NCBI GenBank assembly: GCA_902592375.1
Contig: CACJEG010000001.1
Coordinates: forward strand, 62,001 to 126,000
Origin: an uncultured Pelagibacteraceae bacterium
GTDB taxonomy: Bacteria > Pseudomonadota > Alphaproteobacteria > Pelagibacterales > Pelagibacteraceae
Reading direction: 5' to 3'
DNA: 64,000 bases
Part shown: positions 46,773 to 56,048 of the stretch, piece by piece
Numbering within the stretch: position 1 is the stretch's first letter
Layout of the letters: the number at the start of each line of letters is the position of its first letter
Notes under the pieces: generated by a model
Told to the model about the DNA's origin: nothing
Databases searched by the model: none
Seen by the model: only the letters and a program-made list of their open reading frames with translations
Translations under genes and position numbers: made by a program

Positions 46773-47659
46773 TTTCAAATAATAAATTAGCAATTTTTTT
46801 AATTATAATCTCAGTTTTTTGTGGAACACTAATGTTAACCTTTTTAAAATTAGCACAAGAAGAAGTTAATGTTTATGTTACAGGGTTTTTTAGATTTTTA
46901 TTTGGTTTCCTAATTATTTTACCCTATATGCTAAAATCTAAATTTACAGTTTTTAAAACAAATCATCACAAAAAACATTTTTTAAGAGCGGTTTTAAATT
47001 TACCTTCAATGCTGTTATATTTTTCAGCTTTAGTAATGATGCCAATTGAAAAAGCTACAGCAATATCTTTTGTTGTTCCTTTCATAGTAACAATATTGGC
47101 AGTTTTATTTTTAGGAGAAAAAATTTACATATACAGGAGTTTTGCACTGGTTTTAGGATTTATAGGAATGTTAATAATTTTAAGACCAGGAATAATTGAA
47201 ATCTCTCTTGGAGTTTATATGGCACTGGCATCGTCTTTTATGTGGTCAATAGTAATTATAATTACAAAAACTATCGCAAAAGAGGATAGTTCGATTACGA
47301 TTTTATCTTATGGATACACATATATGACAATTTTTAGTTTCATTATTGCGTTATTTTATTGGCAAACACCTAGTTTTCAAACTTTGATTTATTTATTTTT
47401 TGCTGGTTTATTTGGTACATTGTTACATCTTTGCATAAATCATGCATACAAATTAGTAGATGTGAGCATGACACAACCATACTCGTTTCTAAGCTTAGTG
47501 TTTGCTTCTTTAATTGGCTATTATGTTTTTAGTGAAACACCTGATCTATTCACTTGGATTGGTGCTAGTGTTATATTTTTAGGTGTTTTAATCATGTCAT
47601 ATCGTGAAATGAAGCTTGATAAAGAAATTATTAGAAAACGTATAGATATTAAATCTTAA
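46769..47659 (+). CDS. EamA/DMT-superfamily transporter
   Basis: A 296-residue protein with about ten membrane spans in two EamA repeats. It starts at a TTG (46769) that overlaps the TGA of the GT4 gene. The family exports metabolites such as amino acids or nucleotides. The C-terminal tail RKRIDIKS is cytoplasmic. It overlaps tctA by 4 nt at the convergent 3' ends. Confidence 0.83.
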   Translation: MISNNKLAIFLIIISVFCGTLMLTFLKLAQEEVNVYVTGFFRFLFGFLIILPYMLKSKFTVFKTNHHKKHFLRAVLNLPSMLLYFSALVMMPIEKATAISFVVPFIVTILAVLFLGEKIYIYRSFALVLGFIGMLIILRPGIIEISLGVYMALASSFMWSIVIIITKTIAKEDSSITILSYGYTYMTIFSFIIALFYWQTPSFQTLIYLFFAGLFGTLLHLCINHAYKLVDVSMTQPYSFLSLVFASLIGYYVFSETPDLFTWIGASVIFLGVLIMSYREMKLDKEIIRKRIDIKS

Positions 47660-49155
47660 TTTTTCCTCTTAAAGGTTTTGTAAATATGCCAAACTACAAT
47701 TAAAATTGTAGTTGCTAGGATACATGCAGTTAATGTTCTGTCCCACAAAAATTCCCACGAACCATTACTCAGTAACAAAGACCTTCTAAGATTTTCTTCC
47801 ATCAATCCACCAAGTACAAAAGCTAATATCAAAGGTGGCATTGGGAAATCATATAACCTTAAAAAAGTTGCTACTACAGCAATCCCAATCATTAAATAAA
47901 TATCAAAATTATTAAATGACATTACGTAAATCCCAGTAACGGAGAAAAATAAAATAAGAGGAATTAGATAATTTTTAGGAACAGCAAGAATTCTAGCGAT
48001 ATAAGGTATAAGTGGTAAATTTAATATCAATAAAATTACCATTCCAATATACATAGACATAATTATTGACCAAAAAATCTCTGGATTTGTCATGTAAAGT
48101 CTTGGACCGGGTTGAACCCCAAAACCTAAAAGAGCCCCTAGCATTACAGCTGTAGTTCCGCTCCCTGGAATTCCCAAAGTAAGCATTGGCACAAAAGAAC
48201 CTGAGCAAGCTGCATTATTTGCAGTTTCTGGTGCGGATAAACCATTTACACTGCCTTTACCAAATTTTTCTTTTTCCTGATCACTAACTACGTTTCGTTC
48301 CATTCCATAAGCTAAAAAAGATGCAATTGTTGCACCTGCTCCAGGTAAAACACCAATTAAAAAACCAATTACTGATGATCTTGGTATTGTTTTATACATT
48401 TTAGTTCGTTCTTCTTTATTTATCTTAATTGAGCCTAATTCAGTTAATGAAACTTGTTTAGCAGCACTGGTTGGATCATTTCTTTTTAAAATAATTGTTA
48501 ATGCTTCGCTCATTGCAAAAGTTGCCATCACAACAAGTACGAAACTAATTCCGTCAGTTAAGTTCATATTATTAAATGTATATCTTGTAATATCAGACAA
48601 ACTATCTTGACCAACTGAAGCTAACATCAAACCTAAAACAACCATCATCATTGCTTTTAAAAATTGTCCTTTAGATGAAAAAGCGGCAATGGCAGTTAAT
48701 CCTAAAATCATCAAAGCAAAATAATCAGGTGATCTAAAAGATAAACTTACTTTGGATAAGCTTGGTGCCATGAATAACAAATAAATTGCAGATAATGTAC
48801 CACCTGCAAAGGAACTCCATGCTGCAATAGCTAAAGCTTTTCCAGCTTTACCTTGTTGAGCCATTGGATAACCATCAAATGAAGTTGCAACTGTTCCAGG
48901 AACACCGGGGGCATTTAATAATATTGAAGAAGTCGAACCACCAAATACTGCTCCATAATAAACTCCAGCCATCAAAATTAACCCAGTTGCAGGTTCAAAA
49001 CCATATGTAATAGGTATCATTAAAGCAATTGCAGTCATTGGACCAAGACCAGGAAGCATTCCAATGATTGTTCCAAAAAAACAACCAACCATTACCATTA
49101 ATATATTTTGAAGTGTAAGTGCTGTTGTTAATCCAATTAGTATTCCTTCAATCAT
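47656..49155 (-). CDS. tctA: Tripartite tricarboxylate transporter, large membrane subunit TctA
   Basis: A 499-residue polytopic protein with about eleven spans, containing the TctA features GMLPGLGPMTAIALMIP and GVLPGAGATIASFLAYG. It is the main permease of the TctABC uptake system for tricarboxylates and similar organic acids. It overlaps tctB by ATGA. The order is tctC-tctB-tctA on the minus strand. Confidence 0.94.
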   Translation of the reverse strand: MIEGILIGLTTALTLQNILMVMVGCFFGTIIGMLPGLGPMTAIALMIPITYGFEPATGLILMAGVYYGAVFGGSTSSILLNAPGVPGTVATSFDGYPMAQQGKAGKALAIAAWSSFAGGTLSAIYLLFMAPSLSKVSLSFRSPDYFALMILGLTAIAAFSSKGQFLKAMMMVVLGLMLASVGQDSLSDITRYTFNNMNLTDGISFVLVVMATFAMSEALTIILKRNDPTSAAKQVSLTELGSIKINKEERTKMYKTIPRSSVIGFLIGVLPGAGATIASFLAYGMERNVVSDQEKEKFGKGSVNGLSAPETANNAACSGSFVPMLTLGIPGSGTTAVMLGALLGFGVQPGPRLYMTNPEIFWSIIMSMYIGMVILLILNLPLIPYIARILAVPKNYLIPLILFFSVTGIYVMSFNNFDIYLMIGIAVVATFLRLYDFPMPPLILAFVLGGLMEENLRRSLLLSNGSWEFLWDRTLTACILATTILIVVWHIYKTFKRKN

Positions 49156-49622
49156 CCCATAACTCCAATTGATTGTAAGAATGGATCTCTTAAATAAATA
49201 TCAAGAATACCATGAAGCAAGTACATAAAGGCAGCAACAAATGGAAAGGATAATAAAAACATTAAAATCCACCTTCGTTCTCCTAAAAAATAATATGAAG
49301 CAAATAAAAATAATGAAGTAGTTAAAAAATAACCAACTTTTAAAATTGTAGCTCCGTAAATAATAGCGATTAATATAAGTATACCTGTTTTTTTATACTC
49401 TAAATTTTTATGCTCTACTTTAATTGTATTTGGGTCTGGTAAAATGAGTTTTAATCCAGAAAAAAATAAACCTGCATAACCTAAATAAATTGGAAATGTT
49501 CTAGCATTAAATGGAGCATTTTCATCGAATGTAAAAACTTGAATTTGATAAGCTAAATATAAATAAAATGCTGAAAAAACAAAAAAGAGCAGTGATATAA
49601 TTTTTGTAGTATTTATATTCAC
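49152..49622 (-). CDS. tctB: Tripartite tricarboxylate transporter, small membrane subunit TctB
   Basis: A 156-residue protein with four spans, the TctB form. It starts at a GTG (49622), 28 nt after the tctC stop with a short hairpin between. It pairs with TctA in the membrane. The sequence is poorly conserved in the family; the call rests partly on position. Confidence 0.85.
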   Translation of the reverse strand: MNINTTKIISLLFFVFSAFYLYLAYQIQVFTFDENAPFNARTFPIYLGYAGLFFSGLKLILPDPNTIKVEHKNLEYKKTGILILIAIIYGATILKVGYFLTTSLFLFASYYFLGERRWILMFLLSFPFVAAFMYLLHGILDIYLRDPFLQSIGVMG

Positions 49623-49638
49623 TGCTCTAATTTTAATT

Positions 49639-49655
49639 TCTAACCAAAGGTTAGA
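49639..49655 (-). promoter_or_regulatory. Hairpin at the tctC-tctB junction
   Basis: TCTAACC and GGTTAGA form a 7-bp stem with a 3-nt loop that overlaps the tctC stop codon at 49651-49653. There is no T-run on the minus strand. Likely an mRNA-stabilising or translation-modulating element after the binding-protein gene. Confidence 0.45.
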
Positions 49656-50631
49656 TAACTCCTAATTTTTTCATAAGAGCTGTCATTTCTTCAGTTTGCT
49701 TTTCTAAGAAAGATACAAACTTACCTTCTGGGTTATAAATATTAACCCAAGCATTTCTTGCTCTTACTGTTTCCCATTCAGGAGTTTTTTGTACATCGCC
49801 TAGCATTTTAGCAATTGCTGCTTTATCAGCATTGCTCATACCTGGAGGGCCAAAGAAACCTCTCCAGTTAACGAATTGTACATCATACCCTTGTTCTTTA
49901 AGAGTTGGTGCATCTGGTGCATCCGAAACTCTTGAAGGAGCAGTAATACCAATAATTGTTACTTGGTCTCTTGCACCCATCAATTCACCTAAACCAGTTG
50001 AAATGATTTGAGTTTCTCCAGATAAAAGTCCAGCTAAAGCTTTTCCACCAGCATCATAAGGAATGTATGTAACAGCATTTGGATCTGCACCAGCAGCTTG
50101 GAATGCTAAAGCACCAATTAAATGGTCCATACTTCCTCTTACTGATCCACCAGCCATTTTGATTGAGCTTGGATCTTTTTTGTATGCATCAACTACATCT
50201 TTAAAGTTTTTGTAAGGTGAGTTTTTTGCAACTGCAATAGCACCGTAGTCACCAATTACACCAGCAATTGGCACAACATCTTTATAAGACAAAGTTCCGC
50301 TACCTTTTACATAACCTTCGTGTCTAGTAATTGATCTTAGTACTAATGGTGTAGATTGAACTAAAACTGTGTTAGCAGGTTTAGTATTAATCATGTAAGC
50401 AAGTGCTTTACCACCACCACCACCTGACATATTTTCAAATGATGCACTTTTTAACATACCAGCTTTTGTTAAAGCCTCTCCAGTACCTCTAGCAGTTCCA
50501 TCCCAACCACCACCAGCACCACCACCAATTACAAAGTGCAATTTGTCAATTGCTACTGAGCTTGTAGTTGTTGCTGAGAATAATAGGATTGCTGAGAATA
50601 ATACTGAAAATAGTTTTTTTATGTTTTTCAT
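49651..50631 (-). CDS. tctC: Tripartite tricarboxylate transporter, binding protein TctC
   Basis: Periplasmic binding protein of a TTT transporter. The first ~27 residues (MKNIKKLFSVLFSAILLFSA and on) form a signal peptide; the mature domain shows GGGAGGGWDGTARGTGEAL and ESMG-like segments of the Bug fold. It is 326 residues, a normal length. A strong Shine-Dalgarno (AGGAAG) precedes it. It is divergent from the IclR gene, sharing a 119-nt control region. Confidence 0.93.
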   Translation of the reverse strand: MKNIKKLFSVLFSAILLFSATTTSSVAIDKLHFVIGGGAGGGWDGTARGTGEALTKAGMLKSASFENMSGGGGGKALAYMINTKPANTVLVQSTPLVLRSITRHEGYVKGSGTLSYKDVVPIAGVIGDYGAIAVAKNSPYKNFKDVVDAYKKDPSSIKMAGGSVRGSMDHLIGALAFQAAGADPNAVTYIPYDAGGKALAGLLSGETQIISTGLGELMGARDQVTIIGITAPSRVSDAPDAPTLKEQGYDVQFVNWRGFFGPPGMSNADKAAIAKMLGDVQKTPEWETVRARNAWVNIYNPEGKFVSFLEKQTEEMTALMKKLGVI

Positions 50632-50709
50632 TATTCTTCCTCTCTCTGTTAATAATGATTGGATTTAATTTATTTTATTAACTACTGTCTAAACAATTAA
50701 TTAGTATTG

Positions 50710-50724
50710 TTCTATTGAATAGAA
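50710..50724. promoter_or_regulatory. Palindromic operator 1, iclR/tctC control region
   Basis: TTCTATTGAATAGAA, a perfect palindrome with a central G, extends outward to 19 bp (arms of nine). It is paired with an almost identical site 22 bp away, centre to centre, a two-helix-turn phasing. It lies between the divergent tctC and iclR starts. Confidence 0.7.
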
Positions 50725-50731
50725 CATGTTA

Positions 50732-50746
50732 TTCTATTCAATAGAA
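50732..50746. promoter_or_regulatory. Palindromic operator 2, iclR/tctC control region
   Basis: TTCTATTCAATAGAA, perfect except for the central C, extends to 17 bp. It ends 4 nt before the iclR ATG (50751), so binding would block iclR expression itself. Same sequence as operator 1 except for the central base. Confidence 0.7.
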
Positions 50747-50750
50747 TTGT

Positions 50751-51449
50751 ATGAAATCAAACAAAAATGCTATTGGTGTTGAAGCAGTAAATAAAGCTTT
50801 AGAAATATTAAATTGTTTTACAGAAAAAAATGAGGCTCTTACTGTTACAAAGATAGCTAAAATAACTGGAGATCATAAAAGCAGAATTTCAAGAATTTCA
50901 AAATCACTTGAAAACTTTGGCTATATTAGAAAAATAAAAAGCGGAGAATTTAAAATAGGACACTCTATACCTAGATTGTATGAAATTTACGAAAGTAGTT
51001 TTAATTTAAAAAATTCAATAAAAACAGAATTGGATTTCATCTCATCAAAAACAAAAGAAACAGCAAGTTTTTTTGTAAGACAAAATGATGTACGGGTTTG
51101 TATTCAATCTAGTGCTCCTAGTAAATCGATTAGACACTTAGAACAAATAGGAGGTAAAAAACCATTGAATAAAGGATCAAGTGGTCATGTTTTATCAGCC
51201 TATAATAATTTAGAAATTAATGACAAAGATAAAGTTTTAAAAAATGGTTACGCTATGACTTTTGGTGAAAGGGATCCTGAAATGGCATCTGTGTCAGTTC
51301 CAATCTTTAGAAAAAAAAATCAAATTCTTGGAGCGTTAACTATTGCAGGACATATTTCTAACTTTAACAAAAAAAACTGTATCAGTTTCTTGAATGTACT
51401 TAGGTCTTCTAGAGTAAAAATTGAAAAGAATTTAATTAAAACCCAATAA
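50751..51449 (+). CDS. IclR family transcriptional regulator
   Basis: A 232-residue IclR protein: N-terminal winged helix-turn-helix (residues ~1-65, with LTVTKIAKITGDHKSRISR) and a C-terminal effector domain (~75-225, containing GSSGHVLSAY and ASVSVPIF). It is divergent from tctCBA and stands next to two palindromic sites, so it most likely controls the transporter and itself. The start overlaps nothing upstream. It is followed by an AbrB-type membrane protein with a 1-nt overlap. Confidence 0.92.
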   Translation: MKSNKNAIGVEAVNKALEILNCFTEKNEALTVTKIAKITGDHKSRISRISKSLENFGYIRKIKSGEFKIGHSIPRLYEIYESSFNLKNSIKTELDFISSKTKETASFFVRQNDVRVCIQSSAPSKSIRHLEQIGGKKPLNKGSSGHVLSAYNNLEINDKDKVLKNGYAMTFGERDPEMASVSVPIFRKKNQILGALTIAGHISNFNKKNCISFLNVLRSSRVKIEKNLIKTQ

Positions 51450-52501
51450 TGTTAAAACAAACCAGTCAAATTTTCACAATAAAATTTATTTCTGTTTTAA
51501 TAATTTCTTTTCCTAGCGCAATTATTGCCGACTATTTTAATATTCCTCTAGCTTGGTTTTTAGGACCTATGATTATAACCTCAATTGCTGCTTTATCTGG
51601 TCTAAAAATTATCATGCCTAAAATTGTATTAAGTTTTATCTTGATAATTTTAGGTTTGCATATTGGAAATTACATAGACCAAAATCTATTTAATCAAATG
51701 TTTGATTGGATTTGGACTTCATTAATTATGTTAATCTACATACTAATTTGTATTTTAGTCGTTGCTAAATACCTCCAAAAATTTGCAAGTTATAGTGAAA
51801 AAGCCTCAATATTTTCAGCAGCACCTGGTGCACTGGGTCCTTTAATGATTTTAGCAGAAAATGAAAAAACAGATTTATCTCAAGTTGCAACTTCTCACTT
51901 AATTAGATTAATCATCATAATAACTGTCATTCCATTTATTATAGTTAATAATACTGAAAACAGTATTTTGTTAAATGATGACTTCAATTATTTAGCTCAA
52001 AATCATTTAAATTTAGTTTTACTTATTATTATATCTTTGTTTTTTATTTTTGTTTTTGATAAAATTAGAATTCCTGCAGCTTTACTATCTGGAACATTGT
52101 TTGCGAGTGGTTTGTTGCAAATTACTGATATAGCTTCTTATAAATTACCAGATGAAACAGTAAATTTTTGTCTGCTAATTCTTGGCTCTTCAGTTGGTTG
52201 TAGATTTGCTGAAAAAACTATTAAAGAGATAGCTAATAATTCTCTTCATAGTATTGTGGCTACTTCTATTTTGGTAGTATTAGGTTTGGCTGCAGCATAT
52301 ATTGCAACATTTTTTGTTGAGACAAATATTTTAACTTTAATATTATCTTTTAGCCCTGGTGGAATTTATGAAGTAGCAGTTATAGCAATTGCTTTTGATT
52401 TAGATCCAGACTTTGTTGCTTTTCACCATATAATAAGATTACTTTTCATACTTTTCACAGTTCCTATATTTTTAAGAGTAATTGAAAAAATTAAGAAATA
52501 A
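51449..52501 (+). CDS. AbrB/AmoA-family membrane protein (PF05145-like)
   Basis: A 350-residue polytopic protein of two similar halves with roughly ten spans, containing GPMIITSIAALSG and SPGGIYEVAVIA, of the membrane protein family often misannotated as AbrB regulator or ammonia monooxygenase. Its function is unknown; transport is likely. The gene overlaps iclR by one nt (TAATG). It overlaps the convergent GT9 gene by 11 nt. Confidence 0.72.
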   Translation: MLKQTSQIFTIKFISVLIISFPSAIIADYFNIPLAWFLGPMIITSIAALSGLKIIMPKIVLSFILIILGLHIGNYIDQNLFNQMFDWIWTSLIMLIYILICILVVAKYLQKFASYSEKASIFSAAPGALGPLMILAENEKTDLSQVATSHLIRLIIIITVIPFIIVNNTENSILLNDDFNYLAQNHLNLVLLIIISLFFIFVFDKIRIPAALLSGTLFASGLLQITDIASYKLPDETVNFCLLILGSSVGCRFAEKTIKEIANNSLHSIVATSILVVLGLAAAYIATFFVETNILTLILSFSPGGIYEVAVIAIAFDLDPDFVAFHHIIRLLFILFTVPIFLRVIEKIKK

Positions 52502-53432
52502 TTTCAGAAAGTCTTTCAAAAACTTTTTCTGCTGAAAGTTTAGATAATTCAGGAGCTTGTATTGCTTTAAAATTTTCTCTTTCAATACTTACTTTAAAAG
52601 GAGTTGTGTGAGATCCAAATAAAGCGATTCCTTTTGATCCTAAGTGTGCTGTCATATGTGCTGGTCCAGTATCATTTGCAATAACAAATGAACTATCTTT
52701 AATTAATGTTGCTAACTGAGAAATATCTAAAGCTTTACCATTATCTAAAACGCAAAGCGCATTAATATTTGATGCTTCTTTAATTTCACTCGGTCCAGGT
52801 GCAATTACTACTTTAAATTTGTTATCTGACTTTTCATTAATTATAGCAATTAACTCATTATAATAAGGCCATTTCTTTGAAGTTAAATGAGGAGAACAAA
52901 AAGGAAAAAGAAGAATATATTTGTCTAATTGATGGTGATTTTTTATTTGAGATATGTCTGTTGTGCTCCATGAAAAATCAGGATTTAAAGTATGATTTGT
53001 ATTTATGCCTGAACTTTTTAATTGATAATCAAATCTAGATAGAACAGACTCTTTATCAAAATCTTCTTTTGTAGTTCCTTCAGGTAAAGTAGTTTCTGTA
53101 GAAGACCAAATTTCTTTTGTTGCTTTTGGAAATAAAATTTTTTTATAAAAGGCTGTTCTACTTGAATTCTGTAGATCATAAACTTTAGAAAAATTATATT
53201 TTTTTATATTTTTCATTAATGAATATAAATAAATTAGGTTTAGTCTTGATAATCGCTTATCTAAAATAACATCAGAAATATGTGGATTTTTTTTAAATAA
53301 ATCAAAATACGGTTTAGTTGTTAGCAAATAAATTTTATCTTCTTTATAATTCTCAGAAATATCTTGAATTGCACCACAAGCTTGAGCTATATCACCCAAA
53401 GAACCATGTTTAATGATTAAAATATTAGACAT
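52491..53432 (-). CDS. Glycosyltransferase family 9 (heptosyltransferase-like)
   Basis: A 313-residue GT-B protein of the ADP-heptose:LPS heptosyltransferase family. It begins ILIIKHGSLGDI and has the C-terminal donor-site VIANDTGPAHMTAHLGSKGIALFG. It probably builds LPS core in the inner membrane's cytoplasmic side. It is divergent from the DUF6165-like gene by 32 nt. Overlaps the AbrB-type gene at their 3' ends. Confidence 0.88.
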   Translation of the reverse strand: MSNILIIKHGSLGDIAQACGAIQDISENYKEDKIYLLTTKPYFDLFKKNPHISDVILDKRLSRLNLIYLYSLMKNIKKYNFSKVYDLQNSSRTAFYKKILFPKATKEIWSSTETTLPEGTTKEDFDKESVLSRFDYQLKSSGINTNHTLNPDFSWSTTDISQIKNHHQLDKYILLFPFCSPHLTSKKWPYYNELIAIINEKSDNKFKVVIAPGPSEIKEASNINALCVLDNGKALDISQLATLIKDSSFVIANDTGPAHMTAHLGSKGIALFGSHTTPFKVSIERENFKAIQAPELSKLSAEKVFERLSEIIS

Positions 53433-53464
53433 ATTTTTAACAATTTAACATAGTATAAAATTTA

Positions 53465-53854
53465 ATGAATAAAATTATAGTAGAAGTATCGGTAGGTGAG
53501 CTTTTAGACAAAATTTCAATCTTAGAAATTAAAAAAGAAAAAATTAAAGACCCTGAAAAACTAAAATTCATATCAAATGAACATTCGATTCTTAAAGATC
53601 AATTAGAAAAAAATGTTAAATCTGACGATAAACTAAATAAATTATTCCAAGATTTAAAAGAAATTAATGCCAAGTTGTGGGTTATAGAAGATGACAAAAG
53701 AGATTGTGAAAAAAACAAAGACTTTGGCGATAAATTTATAAAATTATCAAGAGATGTTCATTTTTTAAATGATGACCGGGCAAAAATTAAATTAGAAATG
53801 AATAATCACACTGGTTCAAGCATTAAAGAAATTAAAGAATATACTAGCTACTAA
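53465..53854 (+). CDS. DUF6165-like small protein
   Basis: A 129-residue soluble, largely helical protein starting NKIIVEVSVGELLDKISILE, with a charged helical middle and KLWVIEDDKRDCEKN. It resembles the DUF6165 family often found beside LPS glycosyltransferases in SAR11-type genomes. Function unknown. Its end overlaps the convergent PhyH gene by 11 nt. Confidence 0.62.
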   Translation: MNKIIVEVSVGELLDKISILEIKKEKIKDPEKLKFISNEHSILKDQLEKNVKSDDKLNKLFQDLKEINAKLWVIEDDKRDCEKNKDFGDKFIKLSRDVHFLNDDRAKIKLEMNNHTGSSIKEIKEYTSY

Positions 53855-54632
53855 AAACTTTAGGAAACCAATCATCTCTCATCAAATCTCCCGTTTTTAA
53901 ATCAATTCCATCAAATGGAGGTGACGTTGGCCCTCCTCTATCAATATATTTTACATCATCGCCAATAAATCGCATCGAAAATGCTCTACGTGATTTAGAA
54001 GAATTGTTTCCTGTTGAACCATGTACAGTTTTAAAATTAAACAAAACAGCATCCCCTAAACTTAGTTCTGGAATTAAAATATTTTTTTCAAATTCTTTTG
54101 ATGGTGGTAAATCCATAAAAGTACTATCATCATCATACCATGATTGGTTATTGGACCATTTTGTTGGTTTAATTAATTTTGACCATTTGTGAGAACCTAA
54201 AATTAATTTAAGATTATTTTTTTGATCAACTTCATCCAATGGAATCCAAAAACTTCCAGTATCATTGCCATCAACACAGTAATAAGGCATATCTTGATGC
54301 CAAGGTGTCTCTTTATAAGTACCCGGATCCTTAATAAAAATGTGTTCATGAAAAATTTGAGTAGATTTAGAGTTGGTTGCTTCAGCCAATATTTGAGCTC
54401 CAGGTGAATTATACAAACAATCTTTAAATTCTTCTATCCTTTCCCAGTTGCAATAATCCTCAAAAAATCTTCCATTATCATCAGTTACATTTTCTCTTCC
54501 GTGTTTACTTGGACTATTTAAAACTTTTTGAAATCCTTTTCTAAGTGGCTCAATCCAATCTTTAAATACATCCTTAATTATGATTACACCATCATTTTGA
54601 TAATCATTAATTTGTTTATCTGATAAAAACAT
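53844..54632 (-). CDS. PhyH-type Fe(II)/2-oxoglutarate dioxygenase
   Basis: A 262-residue phytanoyl-CoA dioxygenase-like protein. The iron ligands are H112 and D114 (WHQD, 111-114) and H204 (TVHGST), and the 2-oxoglutarate Arg lies in KSRRAFS (~216). It starts 2 nt after the stop of the ABC permease, so it probably acts on the transporter's substrate, for example hydroxylating an amino acid or related compound. Substrate unknown. Confidence 0.85.
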   Translation of the reverse strand: MFLSDKQINDYQNDGVIIIKDVFKDWIEPLRKGFQKVLNSPSKHGRENVTDDNGRFFEDYCNWERIEEFKDCLYNSPGAQILAEATNSKSTQIFHEHIFIKDPGTYKETPWHQDMPYYCVDGNDTGSFWIPLDEVDQKNNLKLILGSHKWSKLIKPTKWSNNQSWYDDDSTFMDLPPSKEFEKNILIPELSLGDAVLFNFKTVHGSTGNNSSKSRRAFSMRFIGDDVKYIDRGGPTSPPFDGIDLKTGDLMRDDWFPKVFSS

Positions 54633-54634
54633 TT

Positions 54635-55312
54635 TTATTGTTGAAAGCTGTACTTTTTCTCTAAATATTTAATCACATTGTGAATGATAAAAGTCATGAA
54701 CAAATAAATTCCACCAGCAACAATAAATACTTCGATTGGTTTAAAAGTTGTTGAAATTATATATTTAGCGACACCAGTTAAATCCATCAAAGTTACTGTA
54801 CTTGCTAAAGAAGTCCCTTTCATCATTAGTATTATTTCATTTCCGTATGCTGGTAATGATTGTCGGATGGCGATTGGAATTTGAATTTTATAAAAAATTA
54901 TTTTGTTTGATATCCCTAAACTTTTTCCAGCTTCAATAATGCCTAGTTTTATTGTTTGAAATGCTGATCTTAAAATTTCAGAGGTATATGCTCCAGTATT
55001 TAAAGTAAATGCTATTATTGCACACCAATAAGGTTCTTTTAAAATAACCCAAAGGAAAGTTGTTCTTAAATATTCGATTTGTCCTAACCCAAAATAAATT
55101 ATGAAAATCTGGACCAATAATGGTGTTCCTCTAAATATATATGAATAGCCATAAGCAAATTTATTGATAAACATATTTTTATTTAATCTTAAAATTGCAA
55201 AGAAAAGACCTAGGAATAATCCAAAAAATAATGATGCAGATAATAATTTTAAAGTAACTACAGTTGCTCCTAAAAGCTTAGGGAAACTAGTAATCATTAA
55301 ATCAAAATCCAT
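54635..55312 (-). CDS. Amino-acid ABC transporter permease (HisM/GlnP-like)
   Basis: A 225-residue permease with about five spans. The EAA loop EAGKSLGISNKIIFYKIQIP contacts the ATPase. It starts at 55312, overlapping the previous permease by 1 nt. No ATP-binding protein gene follows; the PhyH gene does. The partner ATPase must be elsewhere. Confidence 0.9.
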   Translation of the reverse strand: MDFDLMITSFPKLLGATVVTLKLLSASLFFGLFLGLFFAILRLNKNMFINKFAYGYSYIFRGTPLLVQIFIIYFGLGQIEYLRTTFLWVILKEPYWCAIIAFTLNTGAYTSEILRSAFQTIKLGIIEAGKSLGISNKIIFYKIQIPIAIRQSLPAYGNEIILMMKGTSLASTVTLMDLTGVAKYIISTTFKPIEVFIVAGGIYLFMTFIIHNVIKYLEKKYSFQQ

Positions 55313-56004
55313 TAATACCCCCTACTATATCTTACTTCTAACTTGTTAATTAACTTCATGCTCACGTAAGTAAGTAAAAGATATAAAACTGCCGCAAAAG
55401 AATAAAAAAACAGCGGATCTCGAGTTGAGCCAGCTGCAATATAAGACTGTCTCATTATTTCTACTAATCCTGTTACTGAAATTAGAGATGTGTCTTTTAA
55501 TGTTATTTGCCAAACATTACTTAAATTTGGGATAGCTAACCTTAGCATTTGAGGTAAAATTATTTTATAAAACTGCCCAAACTTATTTATTCCAAGAACC
55601 TTTGCTGCTTCAAACTGGCCTTTGTCTATTGATTGAATTGCTCCCCGAAATACTTCAGTTGAATAAGCACCAGAAATAATACCAATAGCCATTGAACCAG
55701 TAATAAATGCGTTAATCTCTATGTATTCATAATAACCAAAAATTGAAGCTACATACATAATTGCACCGCTTCCCCCAAAGAAGAAAAGGTATATTACTAA
55801 TAGTTCAGGCACACCACGGATTACTGTTGTATAAAAATTACCAACTAAATTTAAAGTTTTATATTTTGAGAGTTTTAAAGGAGTAAAAATTAAAGCAAAA
55901 AGAAAACCAACAAGCATTGCCGTAACAGATACAGCTACAGTCATTAAGGTTGCGTAAAATAACTCGTCACCCCAACCTGTTTTACCAAATGCGAGAAGTT
56001 CCAT
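55312..56004 (-). CDS. Amino-acid ABC transporter permease (HisQ-like)
   Basis: A 230-residue permease with about five spans and the loop EAAKVLGINKFGQFYKIILP. It pairs with the downstream permease as a heterodimer. A strong 11-bp hairpin lies between the binding-protein gene and this one. Confidence 0.9.
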   Translation of the reverse strand: MELLAFGKTGWGDELFYATLMTVAVSVTAMLVGFLFALIFTPLKLSKYKTLNLVGNFYTTVIRGVPELLVIYLFFFGGSGAIMYVASIFGYYEYIEINAFITGSMAIGIISGAYSTEVFRGAIQSIDKGQFEAAKVLGINKFGQFYKIILPQMLRLAIPNLSNVWQITLKDTSLISVTGLVEIMRQSYIAAGSTRDPLFFYSFAAVLYLLLTYVSMKLINKLEVRYSRGY

Positions 56005-56010
56005 ATAGAT

Positions 56011-56035
56011 TGGCGACTATATATTATAGTCGCCA
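56011..56035 (-). promoter_or_regulatory. Perfect hairpin between binding-protein and permease genes
   Basis: TGGCGACTATA (56011-56021) and TATAGTCGCCA (56025-56035) form a perfect 11-bp stem with a 3-nt loop. No T-run follows on the minus strand. It lies 13 nt downstream of the binding-protein stop and 6 nt before the permease start, a typical place for a stabilising element that keeps binding-protein mRNA abundant. Confidence 0.65.
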
Positions 56036-56048
56036 GATCTGAAATTAA

